Assembly (NCBI RefSeq): GCF_000003815.2
Contig: NC_049990.1
Location: 10,142,601-10,206,600, forward strand
Reading direction: 5' to 3'
DNA from: Branchiostoma floridae
Lineage: Eukaryota; Chordata; Leptocardii; Amphioxiformes; Branchiostomatidae
Length of the DNA: 64,000 nucleotides
Part shown: piece by piece, positions 24,301 to 34,846 of the stretch
Layout of the letters: each line of letters begins with the position of its first letter
Position numbering within the stretch: position 1 is the first letter of the stretch
Notes under the pieces: generated by a model
Databases searched by the model: none
The model's input: the letters and a program-made list of their open reading frames with translations, nothing else
Told to the model about the DNA's origin: nothing
Program-made: the position numbers and the translations under genes

Positions 24301-27300
24301 CGCCAGCTTACAAACCTAACGCTGCTTATTATACTAACCACAAAAAGTCAGACCATTTGGCACGGTCAGTTTTTGAACCCCACTGTTATACGATTGCTAA
24401 ACAAAATGATACACAAATAAATAAACAAAATATATGATTTTGTAAGTGAACTGCCTTTTTGATGCATGTTTCTCTTCTAGCTGTAACATCCTGTTCTTAT
24501 GACATTTGTAGGATATGTGAGACAAAGTGTACCGCATTATGACGATAGACAGGAGGTGAACGCTGAAGACATACTTCTCTCCGTGCCTCGCTCCCCGCCA
24601 CCTAGCGTACAGGACAGCGAAGTGGCAAGGGACGAGGAGCTAGAACGACATGGAACCTTAAGGTACACTAAAATCTTCTTGAAGTTCATGCATAAGAAAG
24701 ATGCAGCATTGTTGATAGATACCAAAGTCTCCAAAATAAAGGATTATGCAGATGTTATAACAGTACTGAAACACAAAGGGAAGATTTTCTTTTCTCTCCT
24801 CCTTGATTCCTGTTTTAAATGTCTTACATGGTCGTAGAACTACACAACAGTTGTCATGCAAAAACTGTTGCTGTGGACAGCAAAAGCAGCATGTGCAGGT
24901 TACTTAGGCCATGACATATGATGATACCAGATGCATTTATTACTCATGCACCATGATGTACTATTAAGTAAAACATTTGAATTCTCTTCCACAGTGACCC
25001 TCTGCACCGTCGAGAGGAGCTGGCAGACGTGGAGAGTCTAGGACAAACAGCAGGTGACCCAGAGGATGATGGGATATTCTCCATGCTGAGTGGTTACCAT
25101 GGTGATGTGGTGCAGCGCAGGGGTTCAGGTGTCAGTGGTGGTGCAGGTGCAGGTGTGAGCTCAGGTGGTAGTGACTCAGGTAGCAGTGAGGAGGAGGGGC
25201 TGCAGGTGGCAGCAGGTGTGGACACTACTGGTGGTGCAGGTGGAGGGATGGGGGTGACATCTGTTGGTGGGAGCGTCAAAGGTAATTTTTGCTGCACACC
25301 ACTGTAATACACTACTAACAGTGTCGTGATGTAATTGTTGAATTAAATGCTATAATTACCCAAAATGTCAAGGGTGAAAATTGTATACTTGGGCTATGGG
25401 CAAAACAAGATTTTGTGGTCAATGTTATCACATGAACATTTCGGATCACAATCTGACTTATCTTTTGGGGATCCATTGTCAGAATGTATTAACTGCTTTT
25501 CAAACTACAGTCAAAACTACAAGCCACATAAAAACAGTCCCAACCATTTTTACATAGTTAAACCCACCGTATCCTGAGTAACTACCTGACGTCAGTAACC
25601 GTTTTTCTCAGTCCCTTAGGTCTGGTTGGTTACTCAATCCAGGTTTGACTGTATTTGTGAAAGGGACAAAAAGACGGTTACCGTTCCCTGTGCCAAAAAA
25701 GAAACTCTTGAAATCTAGTTGTTTAAAAGACATGTAAGAAAGAAGAAGACAACATTTTTTTGATTTTGTTGACCAACAAAAGTAACTTCCACTGACACGT
25801 TCAGTCCAGATTAATGGTTTTACTTATAATGTAGTGTCTAACTGTAACTCCTATCCACCAGGGCTTGAGTTGTTACATGCTGTCCTGAAGAACCTGCTAG
25901 GCTCCACCAGTGTGGAGGACATAGACACAGAAGTGCTGAGGACGACCCTGGATAAACACCTGGAGGAGTGCGGCACCTGCACACACCTGGTGCGACAGGT
26001 GGTGAGGAGCCAGCTGGGCCCTGTACCTGACAATTACCTGCTGTCTGGACTAATCAGCATTCTGCCTCTCCTGTCCACAGGCATGTTACCATGGTTACCA
26101 TTCCTGGTGCATGGTGGTGGTGGAGGGACCTGTCTATCACCTCTGTTTCATTCTTTCCAGACATAACTTTTGCAATATGGCTCCATTTCCTCAGGGCTGA
26201 GACTGTTGAGCACCTGATGACCATGTATTGATGGTCGAGATCAATGATGAAAGGTCATTGGAAGACCATAGAAAATCATTTAAATATTTTTGGAAGACCT
26301 CAGGGGTCATTGAAATCCTTGAAAGAACACTGAGAGATCATTTGAAAGACCTTCTGGATCATTGAGCACTCATGAAAAGATTGTTCAGACAGCCATCAAC
26401 TTTGTGGAGGCTCAGCAGTCTGCAATTCTGTGAAGTTCCTACTTCACTTTTGGTGTTTTTGCAGGACACATTGGGAGGAGTAGTAGTTTGCAAACAACTA
26501 CTGGTTTTACCATATTCTTTCAGCTCATCCGCAGATGTGAGGAAATTCCAATCTCCCAAAGGATGTCATTTTTGCTGTCACATTATACACATACATTTCC
26601 TATCATCTTTGGTGTAAAAATGTAACTAGGGATTAAGGATGGTACATGTATCTNNNNNNNNNNNNNNNNNNNNNNNNNNNNNNNNNNNNNNNNNNNNNNN
26701 NNNNNNNNNNNNNNNNNNNNNNNNNNNNNNNNNNNNNNNNNNNNNNNNNNNNNTGAACAGACAGGTGAAGGGAACACTAGTGGTGAAGGGGAGGTGCAGG
26801 GAACTGCTGGGGAAGGACAGAGCCTGACGGATGAGGAAACATTGAAAGGTAAGTCTTAGAATAGAATCATCTTCCCAAGGAAGACACTATTGTAGAAGTT
26901 ACTTTGTATTATGGTAATACCATCGACATCTATCTATTGGCCTATTTATCTATCATCCATCCATCCAGTAAAATTATGTACTCATCCATCCATCCAGGTA
27001 CCTATCATTCTCATACAATTTATTTATCCATTGAATTCTGTCTATTCATCTCACACCATCCCTCTATCCAATATTCATCCATACATCCATTTTACAATAT
27101 GCAGTGCCCTCTAGTGATGACTGTAAGAAGTGCAGCTTTATGCTGTCTAAAGTCAGTGTTAATGAATGTTTTGACCAAATGTTTTTTTGGGGGGGCAAAT
27201 ATTATGCTATAACCTTCAACACTTTAATTACATATGTCTGCAGTTGTCTTTGATTACATGTATCTGTAAGTTTTATCATGACAATCTTTAACTTATCATG

Positions 27301-30300
27301 ATTATCCTATGCTTTCTGATAGAAAATATTATTAATGATTCCCAAAAGACAACATTGCCAAGAGTTCTGTCAGTCTATTTTGCTCTACAGTGACACATCT
27401 TCGTGAAATGATATATTCTTCATCCTTTATATCCTTTTTATCCTTCAATATCCTTTATGACAGTTAATCTTTCAAGATCAACAGAGCAAAAACAATACGT
27501 AGCTTAATGTCATATTCCAGCCCTTAGTTACAGTTCTACTACTGAAATATTCAAATGATCCCATCACTGGCAAAAATCAATCAATCAACCAACCAATTAG
27601 TCAACCAATCAGTAACCTTTATTCAGATTGGGTCACCCTTGCCCATCCTTCCTTGAGGTCCAGTGGGAGGTTGTTGCTGAGCAACCTTTGTCCAGAGCAC
27701 AGGGAAAACAACACCATCTGACCTCCGGACAGGGACACTGTCGTCTGGGATTTTTCTTGGGAAGTGATTTTTGCATGAATGAGACAGACATTCAGTTAAT
27801 TTCAAAAACAAGTTAGAATGATAGGCAATTCTCTTTCTTTTCTGGGACACCATTAAATGCAGCATTTTTGATAGTAGAGGGCAATTGAGTAATCTTCAAT
27901 TCCACTGTACTGTATTTACAGGCAGGTCTAAGAAAGACAGGAAGGAGAGAAGACGAACTCCTACTACGTCAGTTGAGGCAACTGAAGATAAAGTAAGTAC
28001 AGAAATCCTTTTAACACCGGAACTGGAGTCAGCTAAATGTATGAAAGATCATCTAAAACATACATCATGATTTGTAAACATGTATAATCATTTTCTATCA
28101 TAGTTATTACTTAAGATTAAAAACCTCACTAAATATTTTTCCTATATAAGGGACCGTACGGCATTTAGCGAGGGGGGAGGGCCGGTCGCCAGGGGGGGGA
28201 GGGCCAAGCAAAAAAATATTTTGCCAGGGGGAGGGCCTAGCAATTTTTTTTTTACTTGGGGGGAGGGCCAAGCAAAAAAAAAATAGCTTGGTCTGCCAGC
28301 AAAATATGTCCCTTAAAATTCAAGAAACGTCGTTTCAGAGGATCAAGATTTCAAAATTTTTCTGGACCTCTGCAAGGGATTGCCCGAGGTTGGCGCTCGG
28401 GATACAGTGAAAATGCGAAAGGGAGGGGGCGGGGCTTATGCATGACGCCCTCGAAAACCTTCTTCACGCACAGAAATGTTATTAAACTCTAGATTAGTCT
28501 GCCAGCAAAATTTACCCCTATCTTATTGCCCTCAAAATGTAAGAAATGGCGTTTCAGAGCTCGAGGGTAAATATTTGCAAATTTCCCTGGATCCCTTTTG
28601 ACGTGACCGGACTCGCGCCTTTGATGACCGACATCGTGATAATGTGTTCGGGGGGGATTTAATTTTGTATTTCTAAATTGAAATGCTATTAAAGTTAGCT
28701 TTGTTTGTCAGCAAAATATCTCCTCAAACTGAAGGAAATAGCTTTTAAGAGGGTCAAGATTTCAAAATTCTCCCGGACCTACCTTGCGATTCTTCGTGCC
28801 TTTGGCGCCGAACATCAAAAACTTGAAACCCTCGTATTTTTTTTTTAATAGAAATGTCATCTAACCAGCAAATTTTCCCATAAAAAAGCAATGCAGGAAA
28901 TCTTGGCAAAAAAAGCGTGGCATTTCTAAAAGATCTCCTGCAAGTCTGCGGTCTCACGCCCGCCGGCGGCTAGAGAGAGGCGACCGGTCTTACCCCGCCG
29001 TGGGAAAATCAGCGTCACGCGTCGGCGCCCCCCTCCCCACTACAGTTTTGGAAGTCGAATCGTGCTGTCGTTTTGGTTTTCATTTTTCCCCCCGATTTAC
29101 CGTAAGTTATTACCACCACAGAACTAAGAAAAAGTCCAAAATATATGTAAATTGAAAATAGTTTCCGTACTGTACGTAAATTTAGGGAGCGGGGCGCGCG
29201 CCGCTTCGTGGCGCAAATCTACTAGAAATCCAGGTACAAATGCTTTTTAGGTGTTGTTTTAATATCAAAACAATGAAAAAGCTTCTATAAAGCAAATATT
29301 TATGTCTCTATGAAGCAGATATTTATCCCTCTATTTAGCAGATAGTTTGAGCCATTCTGTTTAACTTTTTTTACTAGGGGTGAGAGATCTGCTTCTCGAT
29401 GAAAATCATGAAAAAGTATGACGCAAAGCACATTTCCAAATGCGGGAGCGCAGTGTTTTATTGGCGTCTTGAATATTTTTTTCAAAGTTGATAGGAGGGG
29501 GGAGGGCCAAGCAAAAATATTTTGTCTTGGGGGGAGGGCCTAGCAAAAAAAAAATTACCTGGGGGGAGGGCCATGCAAAAATTTTTTGACCCGACCCTCT
29601 GGCGACCGGCCCTCCCCCCTCACTAAACGCCGTACGGTCCCTAAGCTCTGCGTTGTCTTCATTTTTCTGGAATATTGATGCGTTATTTTTCTGATTTACT
29701 CCCAGGCACCAAAGTCCATAATGAAGAAGACCAAGACACAGCCCAGAAGAGTCTCGGCCCCACGTGTGACCATTGAGACAGAGCCCCAATCCTCCATATC
29801 CCAGCAGACAGACACAGACGTGCCCACTGCTGTAGAGGACTACCCCATAGAGGAGGAGATCGAGTCTGTTTCTGAGGTCTCCACTATTGAAGTCCCACAG
29901 CCCAAGCTTATCCTGGATAATAAAGGTGATAACTGCAACCTGTGTGTCATTATCAAATCTGCCCCACACTCCCAGATAATTATTACTACCCCCTAAGTAA
30001 ATGTACAAGTCTGTTACAATGACATAATGCATAAAACATAATAATGGACAGTTGACATCATTATAAATCTATGATTGTGAAGGTTCTCAACCAAATGTAA
30101 TCACTGCCTCAGCTGAGTAAACAACTCTTGTGTACTTACCTGTCTTGGGTCTTGCTTCGTCACCGCAGTGTTTGTCTGTAAACAACATTGTTTTTCACTT
30201 AATGAATTCTATTTCAACTTAGCATTATTTCAACTTTAGTTTTAACTATGCTGTTGATAGTTGCGTTGTGTCCTTCTTTTTTAGCTTCTTAGTTTTTTTA

Positions 30301-33300
30301 ACCCTTTAGTACTCAGATGTAGCTTTATTTTGCATCTGAAGATGATTTTATATCAGGTAGAGAAAGCTGAAGTGAGTGGTTCTAAATGTTTGTCAATTGT
30401 AGTCACCTGTTGTTGTGCATACCAAGGTTTGAAGTGTTCTTTACCCAGAGCTTATGTGCCATCTTTGTTTGATCACCAGGTAAGAAGAAGGGAAGGGACC
30501 TGAAGTCAGAGCATGCATGCAGACAGAAGTCTCCCAAGGTGTCTGCAGTGTTCTCCTTACGGAGCCCCAAGCCGAGAGACACGACGTTACAGGACGAGCT
30601 GCGGAGGCAGCAGCTGGCAGAGGAGAGGAGGGCGAAGGCGGCACAGATGTACGAGAAACTGAGGAAGAAACCGGCAGACCGAGGGGATGAGATGGACGAG
30701 GGGGAGAGGGACAGGGCACTACAGCAGGACTTTAAAGACTGTGAGTTTATCCACAAAGGCATTGCTTGTGTAGACTCTTGTATTCAATTGTCTTGTGTGG
30801 TTATTTTTCTACAGACGGCTCTTTGTTGATAACAGTGGAATCATCATTGGTGTAAATGTACTTTTTCAAGTCAGCTGTTATTGAGTTTATTGAGTTAAAT
30901 GTAACAAGTAAGCAAGTAGAATTGTTTTGTATGTGTCCAATCATTGATACCTATCCTAACGTAGTCCCATCCACAATCAGTATACATTTACTGTGAATTT
31001 TGAATGAGGAACATTTCTTAAACTAAGTTATTTCACTTTGTAGTTATTTCACTTGAGTTTGTGCATTTCTACAGTACAGTTTACCGTAATGTTTAAAATC
31101 TTGAGATGTTTAGGCCATACAATGTACATGTAGCTATAAATGAAACATGCTAAAGGAAATAGTGTTGCATGATAATACATGTATTCAATTTTAGCATGTT
31201 TTATCTTGTTCCAGATGGCTTCCTCTCAAAGTATTGTATCTTCAACAAGGACAAACTCAGGATGTACCGCAAAGCCTTTGATGCTGTAAGTTCTCCATCT
31301 TTTGGACATTCTGGTAATCTTCACCATTCAGACAACAAAGTGTAGATTGTAATTGTATAAGTGGATCTACATGGTTCCAGATTTCCAATCATTTCCACTT
31401 CAGGCTTCTTACAATAGAAACTATTTTGGTCAGCTCTTGGTTCACCAACAGTCAGCATTTCCTTTCCACTTTCACTTTACCATTTGTATAAGAAAAGAAA
31501 ATTTGTAATTTCTATTCTCACTGTAATAGGCATAGATAGAAGCAAAAAATCTGCGTCAAAGATGTATCATTGATATTGTAGACATTGACTCCTTGGTTTT
31601 TCCACAGGAATGATAATCATATGGTAGGGTTATAGTATTATGCTGTATTGCCATGGACTGTATACCATTGTTTGTTACAGGTTGATGAAGACAAGGATGG
31701 TTACCTGTCAGGACCGGAGGCTCTGATGGCCCTGAAGGGTGTGGTGTACTCGGGCTCACTCAGTGATGCAGAGGAATACTATGTTTACAGGGTAAGGACT
31801 TTACCTTGTGTAGTAACTTACTAAAATACAACTTTCTTCTGTAAAAATATGGATTAAAAAAAACGATATTAAAATCTTTGACGGAAGGAAGTTTAGAATG
31901 CCACTATATTTAGTACAGTGGTTGGTATTACCCAGGTGAAATGTTACAGTGTACAAATGTAAATTTCCTTAAGAATTGATGTTTCCTCAACATGTTCAAT
32001 CATTTGACAAATGCAATATATGTGAATGTGGATTGTGACTGGAAAATGTCCTCATCTTGATTGAATACTGATAGAGTATGCATATTTTCACACTGCTTCT
32101 TCAAATGGACAATGAAGATTTGTCCACAAGTGAGTATTCTTCTCTTTATCTTTGTTTCTATTCTGTGACAGGCTTTTTGCACATTCAGTTCTGTCCTAGC
32201 TTCAGTGAAAAATTGTATGACAAAGACAGGTACGTCTCAACTGATCCACAGAATATTGATATGAACCAAGAGGTATTTTTTCTAACACCCTCTTTGTTTT
32301 AACAGATACTGGAGTTAGCAGACTACAAAGTAACAGAGGGAGCAGACTTCAAGTTATTTGCAGTGATGTCTGCCCTGTCTCAAAGAATAGCCTCCCTAGA
32401 GTGAGTACAGGAAAATTCTTTTGTCAACAATTTGTAGAATCTAACAGCATCAATTGTGAATCGGATATTCAAATAAAACTGAACTATGGGTTTAATATGT
32501 TAAGAAGGACAGCTGAAGCAATGAGATGAAATTAGTATGCAAGGTAGAACAGCTTTTGGTAAATATGATTATTCTAATTACATTTACAGTTGATTACTTA
32601 TTATACAGTTGTGAAATGTAATGTGAATATCTTTTTTTTCTTCAGCAATTTTATGAAAGATCTGATCAGAAAGGTGGACTTTAAGTCTCTGGAGTACAAG
32701 ATGTTTCGTCTAAAGGTATGTCCCAAAATATACTACCAGATGTGCCATATTTCTCACTTATTGCACTCGACACACAATATGTGCACAACTTACCAAACTG
32801 CAGGACTCTCACACTGTCCATGGTGCTGATATCTTGGTGCTGGTCCTTCCAGTGTTTCCCCTTAGATGTCCTACAAATACAGGATATTAATTCATCCCCG
32901 ATTGCTGACATTTTTACACCGAAAATTGGAAAAGTGCTTGTTTTCCTAGTTGTTCTGTTTATCATATGATGTCAGAAGTTCAAAACACATTATTTGGCAT
33001 GTTAACTTGCCTTGCATGTTGTTGTCGATGCCTGTTTCATTTTCATCCAATTCAACTCACCTACTTTAACTCTTACAAAAGTATAAACAACCAAGAAATG
33101 AAATACTGTCCCCTATGGAATAGAATATCGTTATGTTACTTCTCTCATCTTTGTTATGAACCATTCAGCAACTGTTCCTGTGTAATGTGGACCCCTCGTC
33201 CAATCGGATTCCCCTGGAACATCTCATGTTGGAGCTGCAGGCAGGGGGGGTCAGCATGGAGCACCAGAGGGAGGTCCGGGCGGAGTTGGCTCACCTGGAC

Positions 33301-33399
33301 AACCTTGACCTTCTGGACTTCCTGGCTTACGTGCCACTCTTCACCATGATCCACCAGTCAGTAGTCAATAATCCTTTTGATAACCAGTGGAATAAATAG
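6338..33399 (+). CDS. Unnamed EF-hand protein, 17 exons, 892 residues
   Basis: Exons: 6338-6589, 20108-20383, 22999-23070, 23535-23587, 23816-23970, 24512-24662, 24995-25281, 25862-26080, 26765-26848, 27922-27992, 29706-29925, 30480-30740, 31215-31285, 31681-31791, 32306-32400, 32646-32715, 33169-33399. Phases agree at every join. All introns are GT-AG except a GC donor after 26080. The only clear domain is one EF-hand: loop residues 726-737 (D-E-D-K-D-G-Y-L-S-G-P-E) have canonical calcium ligands. Residues about 320-415 are a Gly/Ser-rich acidic linker, 480-600 are basic/acidic and probably disordered, and about 630-665 (EELRRQQLAEERRAK-like) is a likely coiled coil. The last 160 residues are leucine-rich, helical and dense in conserved-looking sequence, ending LAYVPLFTMIHQSVVNNPFD. 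I do not recognise the family name; a calcium-responsive scaffold is a guess. Confidence 0.85.
6624..8944. mobile_element. Non-autonomous DNA element with iteron-like subterminal repeats, interrupted by a piggyBac-like insertion
   Basis: The 11-base word AACAAAAAGTG occurs at 6624-6634 and 8934-8944, bracketing inverted ends: ATATATGAGGGCCTGCATG at 6640-6658 against the complement of CATGCAGACCCTCATATAT at 8909-8926. Inside each end are about 33-base tandem units around CCGTTAAGCGTTACC (left about 6666-6672 plus 7757-7920, right 8810-8900). The core 7960-8500 contains degenerate about 190-base modules (GCGTTTCAGAGGGTC, ATTTCAAAATTTCCCGG) also found in the elements at 15203 and 28150. No transposase. 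The 9-11 base target duplication would suit a MULE-like element, but the superfamily is uncertain. Confidence 0.65.
6673..7756. mobile_element. piggyBac-like non-autonomous element (TTAA duplication)
   Basis: CCCTCTCAACACG at the left end and CGTGCTGAGAGGG at the right end are inverted repeats with one mismatch, and both are flanked by TTAA (6669-6672 and 7757-7760), the target duplication of the piggyBac superfamily. Length 1084 bases with no transposase reading frame. It is inserted in a TTAA within one CCGTTAAGCG repeat of the surrounding element, so it is the younger of the two. Confidence 0.8.
8945..10116. other. Intron 1 segment, nothing recognised
   Basis: AT-rich intron sequence between two mobile elements. 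Short reading frames here have no recognisable similarity and no paired splice sites. Confidence 0.5.
11281..12317 (+). repeat. 51-bp minisatellite, left arm of foldback element
   Basis: About 20 units of 51 bases, estimated from length. Each unit contains ACAGGTAAGT or ACAGGTGAGT, then a T-rich stretch, then TACAGACCAGGTAAGAC, so each has two donor-like sites and one acceptor-like CAG preceded by pyrimidines in the direction of host-gene transcription. Two subtypes occur: outer units with TTACCTGG-type cores and inner units (about 11810-12310) with CTATAGACCAGATAGG. Because 51 is a multiple of three, long reading frames persist on the opposite strand. Confidence 0.9.
12324..13200 (-). repeat. 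51-bp minisatellite, right arm of foldback element
   Basis: About 17 units of the same 51-base repeat in inverted orientation. The unit is TTACCTGGTCTGTAATCAAA-like with CACGTTACTCACCTGTA between. Most units belong to the outer subtype, with only the first one or two next to the centre being of the inner subtype, so the arms have diverged in copy number by unequal exchange or slippage. Confidence 0.9.
14344..15199. other. Intron 1 segment, nothing recognised
   Basis: Ordinary AT-rich intron sequence between the foldback and Harbinger-like elements. No supported exon or RNA gene. Confidence 0.5.
15203..16708. mobile_element. PIF/Harbinger-like non-autonomous element, copy 1
   Basis: 1506 bases with inverted ends beginning GGGACCGTACGGC and continuing through GGCGACCGG-containing G-rich sequence. 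Flanked by TTA on both sides (15200-15202, 16709-16711), the three-base TWA duplication typical of PIF/Harbinger. Next to each terminus lie repeated units of the type GGGGGAGGGCCAAGCAAAAAA, and inside lie repeated modules with GCGTTTCAGAGGGTCAAG. No transposase. Near-identical to the copy at 28150, so recently mobile. Confidence 0.85.
16712..18772. other. Intron 1 segment with a short perfect hairpin
   Basis: No gene recognised. CCCCTTAGCAAC (17049-17060) and GTTGCTAAGGGG (17069-17080) form a perfect 12-base stem with an 8-base loop. The rest is ordinary AT-rich intron. Confidence 0.5.
18773..18823 (+). CDS. Candidate alternative first coding exon of the EF-hand gene
   Basis: An ATG with 17 codons (M-S-G-G-Y-R-T-A-I-R-R-P-Y-I-P-A-V) is followed directly by a strong donor, GTGAGT. 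The length is a multiple of three, so it joins in phase to the exon at 20108 exactly as the exon at 6338 does. It would give a transcript starting from a second promoter inside intron 1, past all the transposons. The evidence is phase and donor strength only. Confidence 0.45.
19301..19324 (+). repeat. (GAT)n microsatellite
   Basis: Eight GAT units in intron 1 of the EF-hand gene. Confidence 0.95.
22860..22959. other. Assembly gap (100 N)
   Basis: A round 100 N, so the true size is unknown. It lies just before the exon at 22999 of the EF-hand gene and could hide an exon, although exons 2 and 3 join in phase without one. Confidence 0.99.
23235..23460. mobile_element. Dispersed MITE-like repeat, partial copy
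   Basis: GAAGATTAGACATGCAGG, GCCAAAAAGCAGTTACTCAAG and CGGTCAGACGTTTCAGAC match the left half of the palindromic repeat at 56970-57340 in IPO5. Here only one half is clear. It lies in an EF-hand gene intron. Confidence 0.7.
26654..26753. other. Assembly gap (100 N)
   Basis: A round 100 N of unknown true size, 11 bases upstream of the exon at 26765 of the EF-hand gene. It falls in the intron with the GC donor, so a missing exon cannot be excluded. Confidence 0.99.
26932..27095 (+). repeat. ATCC/ATCT-rich degenerate tetranucleotide tract
   Basis: Clusters of CATCCATCCATCC separated by related sequence within an EF-hand gene intron. Simple-sequence origin. Confidence 0.7.
28150..29641. mobile_element. 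PIF/Harbinger-like non-autonomous element, copy 2
   Basis: 1492 bases, with the same ends as copy 1 (GGGACCGTACGGC) and flanking TAA (28147-28149, 29642-29644). Internal sequence is close to identical to copy 1 with small indels. It sits in the intron just before the exon at 29706, whose acceptor is only about 60 bases from the element's right end. Confidence 0.85.
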
Positions 33400-33511
33400 C
33401 TACCAGTTATATGTAAGGTAATTCCTCCAGGTAACATGTATCAGCCATCCTGAGAAAATATGTCGGAAGATATCTGCAACACAATGTCCCCCAGTTTAAT
33501 GCAGTCCTGCA

Positions 33512-33848
33512 CAGGGCTCTAGCCAGCTCGAAATTTTTATCCGGCAGCCAATTCCCATTGTCGCAAAAACCCCGAAAATTATCTGATTTCGACTGAACTG
33601 AGACCTTGACAAACGGGTTTTTAATGAGATAATCGTATGCGAAAAAGCGCCGACACACATCGTAAACAATAATAACAATAGCAAAACAAACAGTGTGTGG
33701 CTTTCCGACCGTGGACGGCATCCCCAAGCCGCCTGTAGCTTCCACCAAGGATTTTTGTCCATCAAGGTTGACGGATTGGTTTTAAAATTTTTCCATACGC
33801 AGCAAATTTCTGTCAATTGACGGAAAAATGACACTGTCTAGAGCACTG
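33512..33848. mobile_element. hAT-like MITE downstream of the EF-hand gene
   Basis: 337 bases with ends CAGGGCTCTAG and CTAGAGCACTG (inverted, one mismatch). Flanked by eight-base GTCCTGCA (33504-33511) and CTCCTGCA (33849-33856), 7 of 8 matching. An eight-base duplication and CAGGG ends are the hAT signature. Non-coding. It probably lies in the 3' UTR or just beyond. Confidence 0.7.
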
Positions 33849-34840
33849 CTCCTGCATATCTTAATTGTGCGTATCTTCGGGGATGCTGCACTAGATATAT
33901 CCCTCAGACACAGTTTCTTAAAGTGGCGGATATGTTATTGGAGCTTACCTTGTTGTCGCTTCAATGTACATGTGTAAAGCCTCTCGTTTACAGGATTTTA
34001 GCAAAGCAAGAGCAGAACTTTACTCAATAACTGTCAAGGCTTTGGCGTTTAAATGTGAAACTGAAAGTAGTAGCCTGTTTTCCTTGAAAAATGTCTGTCG
34101 TACCTGTTGTGCAGCATCTGTGAAAGGACTTACGGAGAAATTTGGCCAAATATTCAATTGTCAGGATCAAGGACATTTTCAGTATATCCAAATATTGAAT
34201 ACCATGGCACTGCTACTATATGTAAAAGTGTATATGTTGCATGTGTGTTATTACAATGCATAGTTGAACATCAATATGACAATATATCCATATCTTTCAT
34301 CATCAATCTAGCTCTGGACTCATATATGTACTACTAGACATCTTGGGGCACTATTTACTGATTTTGATAGGGTTGAATATCTTGGCATGCCTATTCATTT
34401 TCAATGCAATCCAATCTATTCTATCGGGTTGCTTGAATGTTTATTATGAATCCATTTATCATCTTTTATACAGCATACTGAGGATAAATATCTGGTCATG
34501 ACATCAGCAACCTTGTTTTCTTCCTCTTACTCAATGGAAAAAGGTTAAATTTACTTCATGGAAAAATGTGAGAAATGTTTTTAGCTGTAAATATTTTGCA
34601 ATACTTCAGGATGTCAAGTTTACAGCAAAGTGCATGAATGGGAACATTGTTTATAAAACTACATTTTGTATATAATTGTCGTTTGTAACTGTTACAGTGA
34701 AAGTCTCTGGCCATGCAGAATATGTTGCATGTTAAAGTTGGTCTTGTATATTCTATATCAGAGAAACATGACATTGTATATCAAGCTGTATTGGGAAAAA
34801 GATTATCATTAGCTTATTGTGTAACAACTAACATGACAAC

Positions 34841-34846
34841 AATAAA
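34841..34846 (+). terminator. Distal poly(A) signal candidate, EF-hand gene
   Basis: AATAAA 1.4 kb after the stop codon. An alternative AATAAA at 33391-33396 is formed by the last two sense codons themselves. Which one is used cannot be told from sequence. Confidence 0.3.

Noticed and set aside
29406..30032. 208-codon minus-strand reading frame
   Set aside because: It is the shadow of exon 29706-29925 plus the end of the Harbinger-like element.
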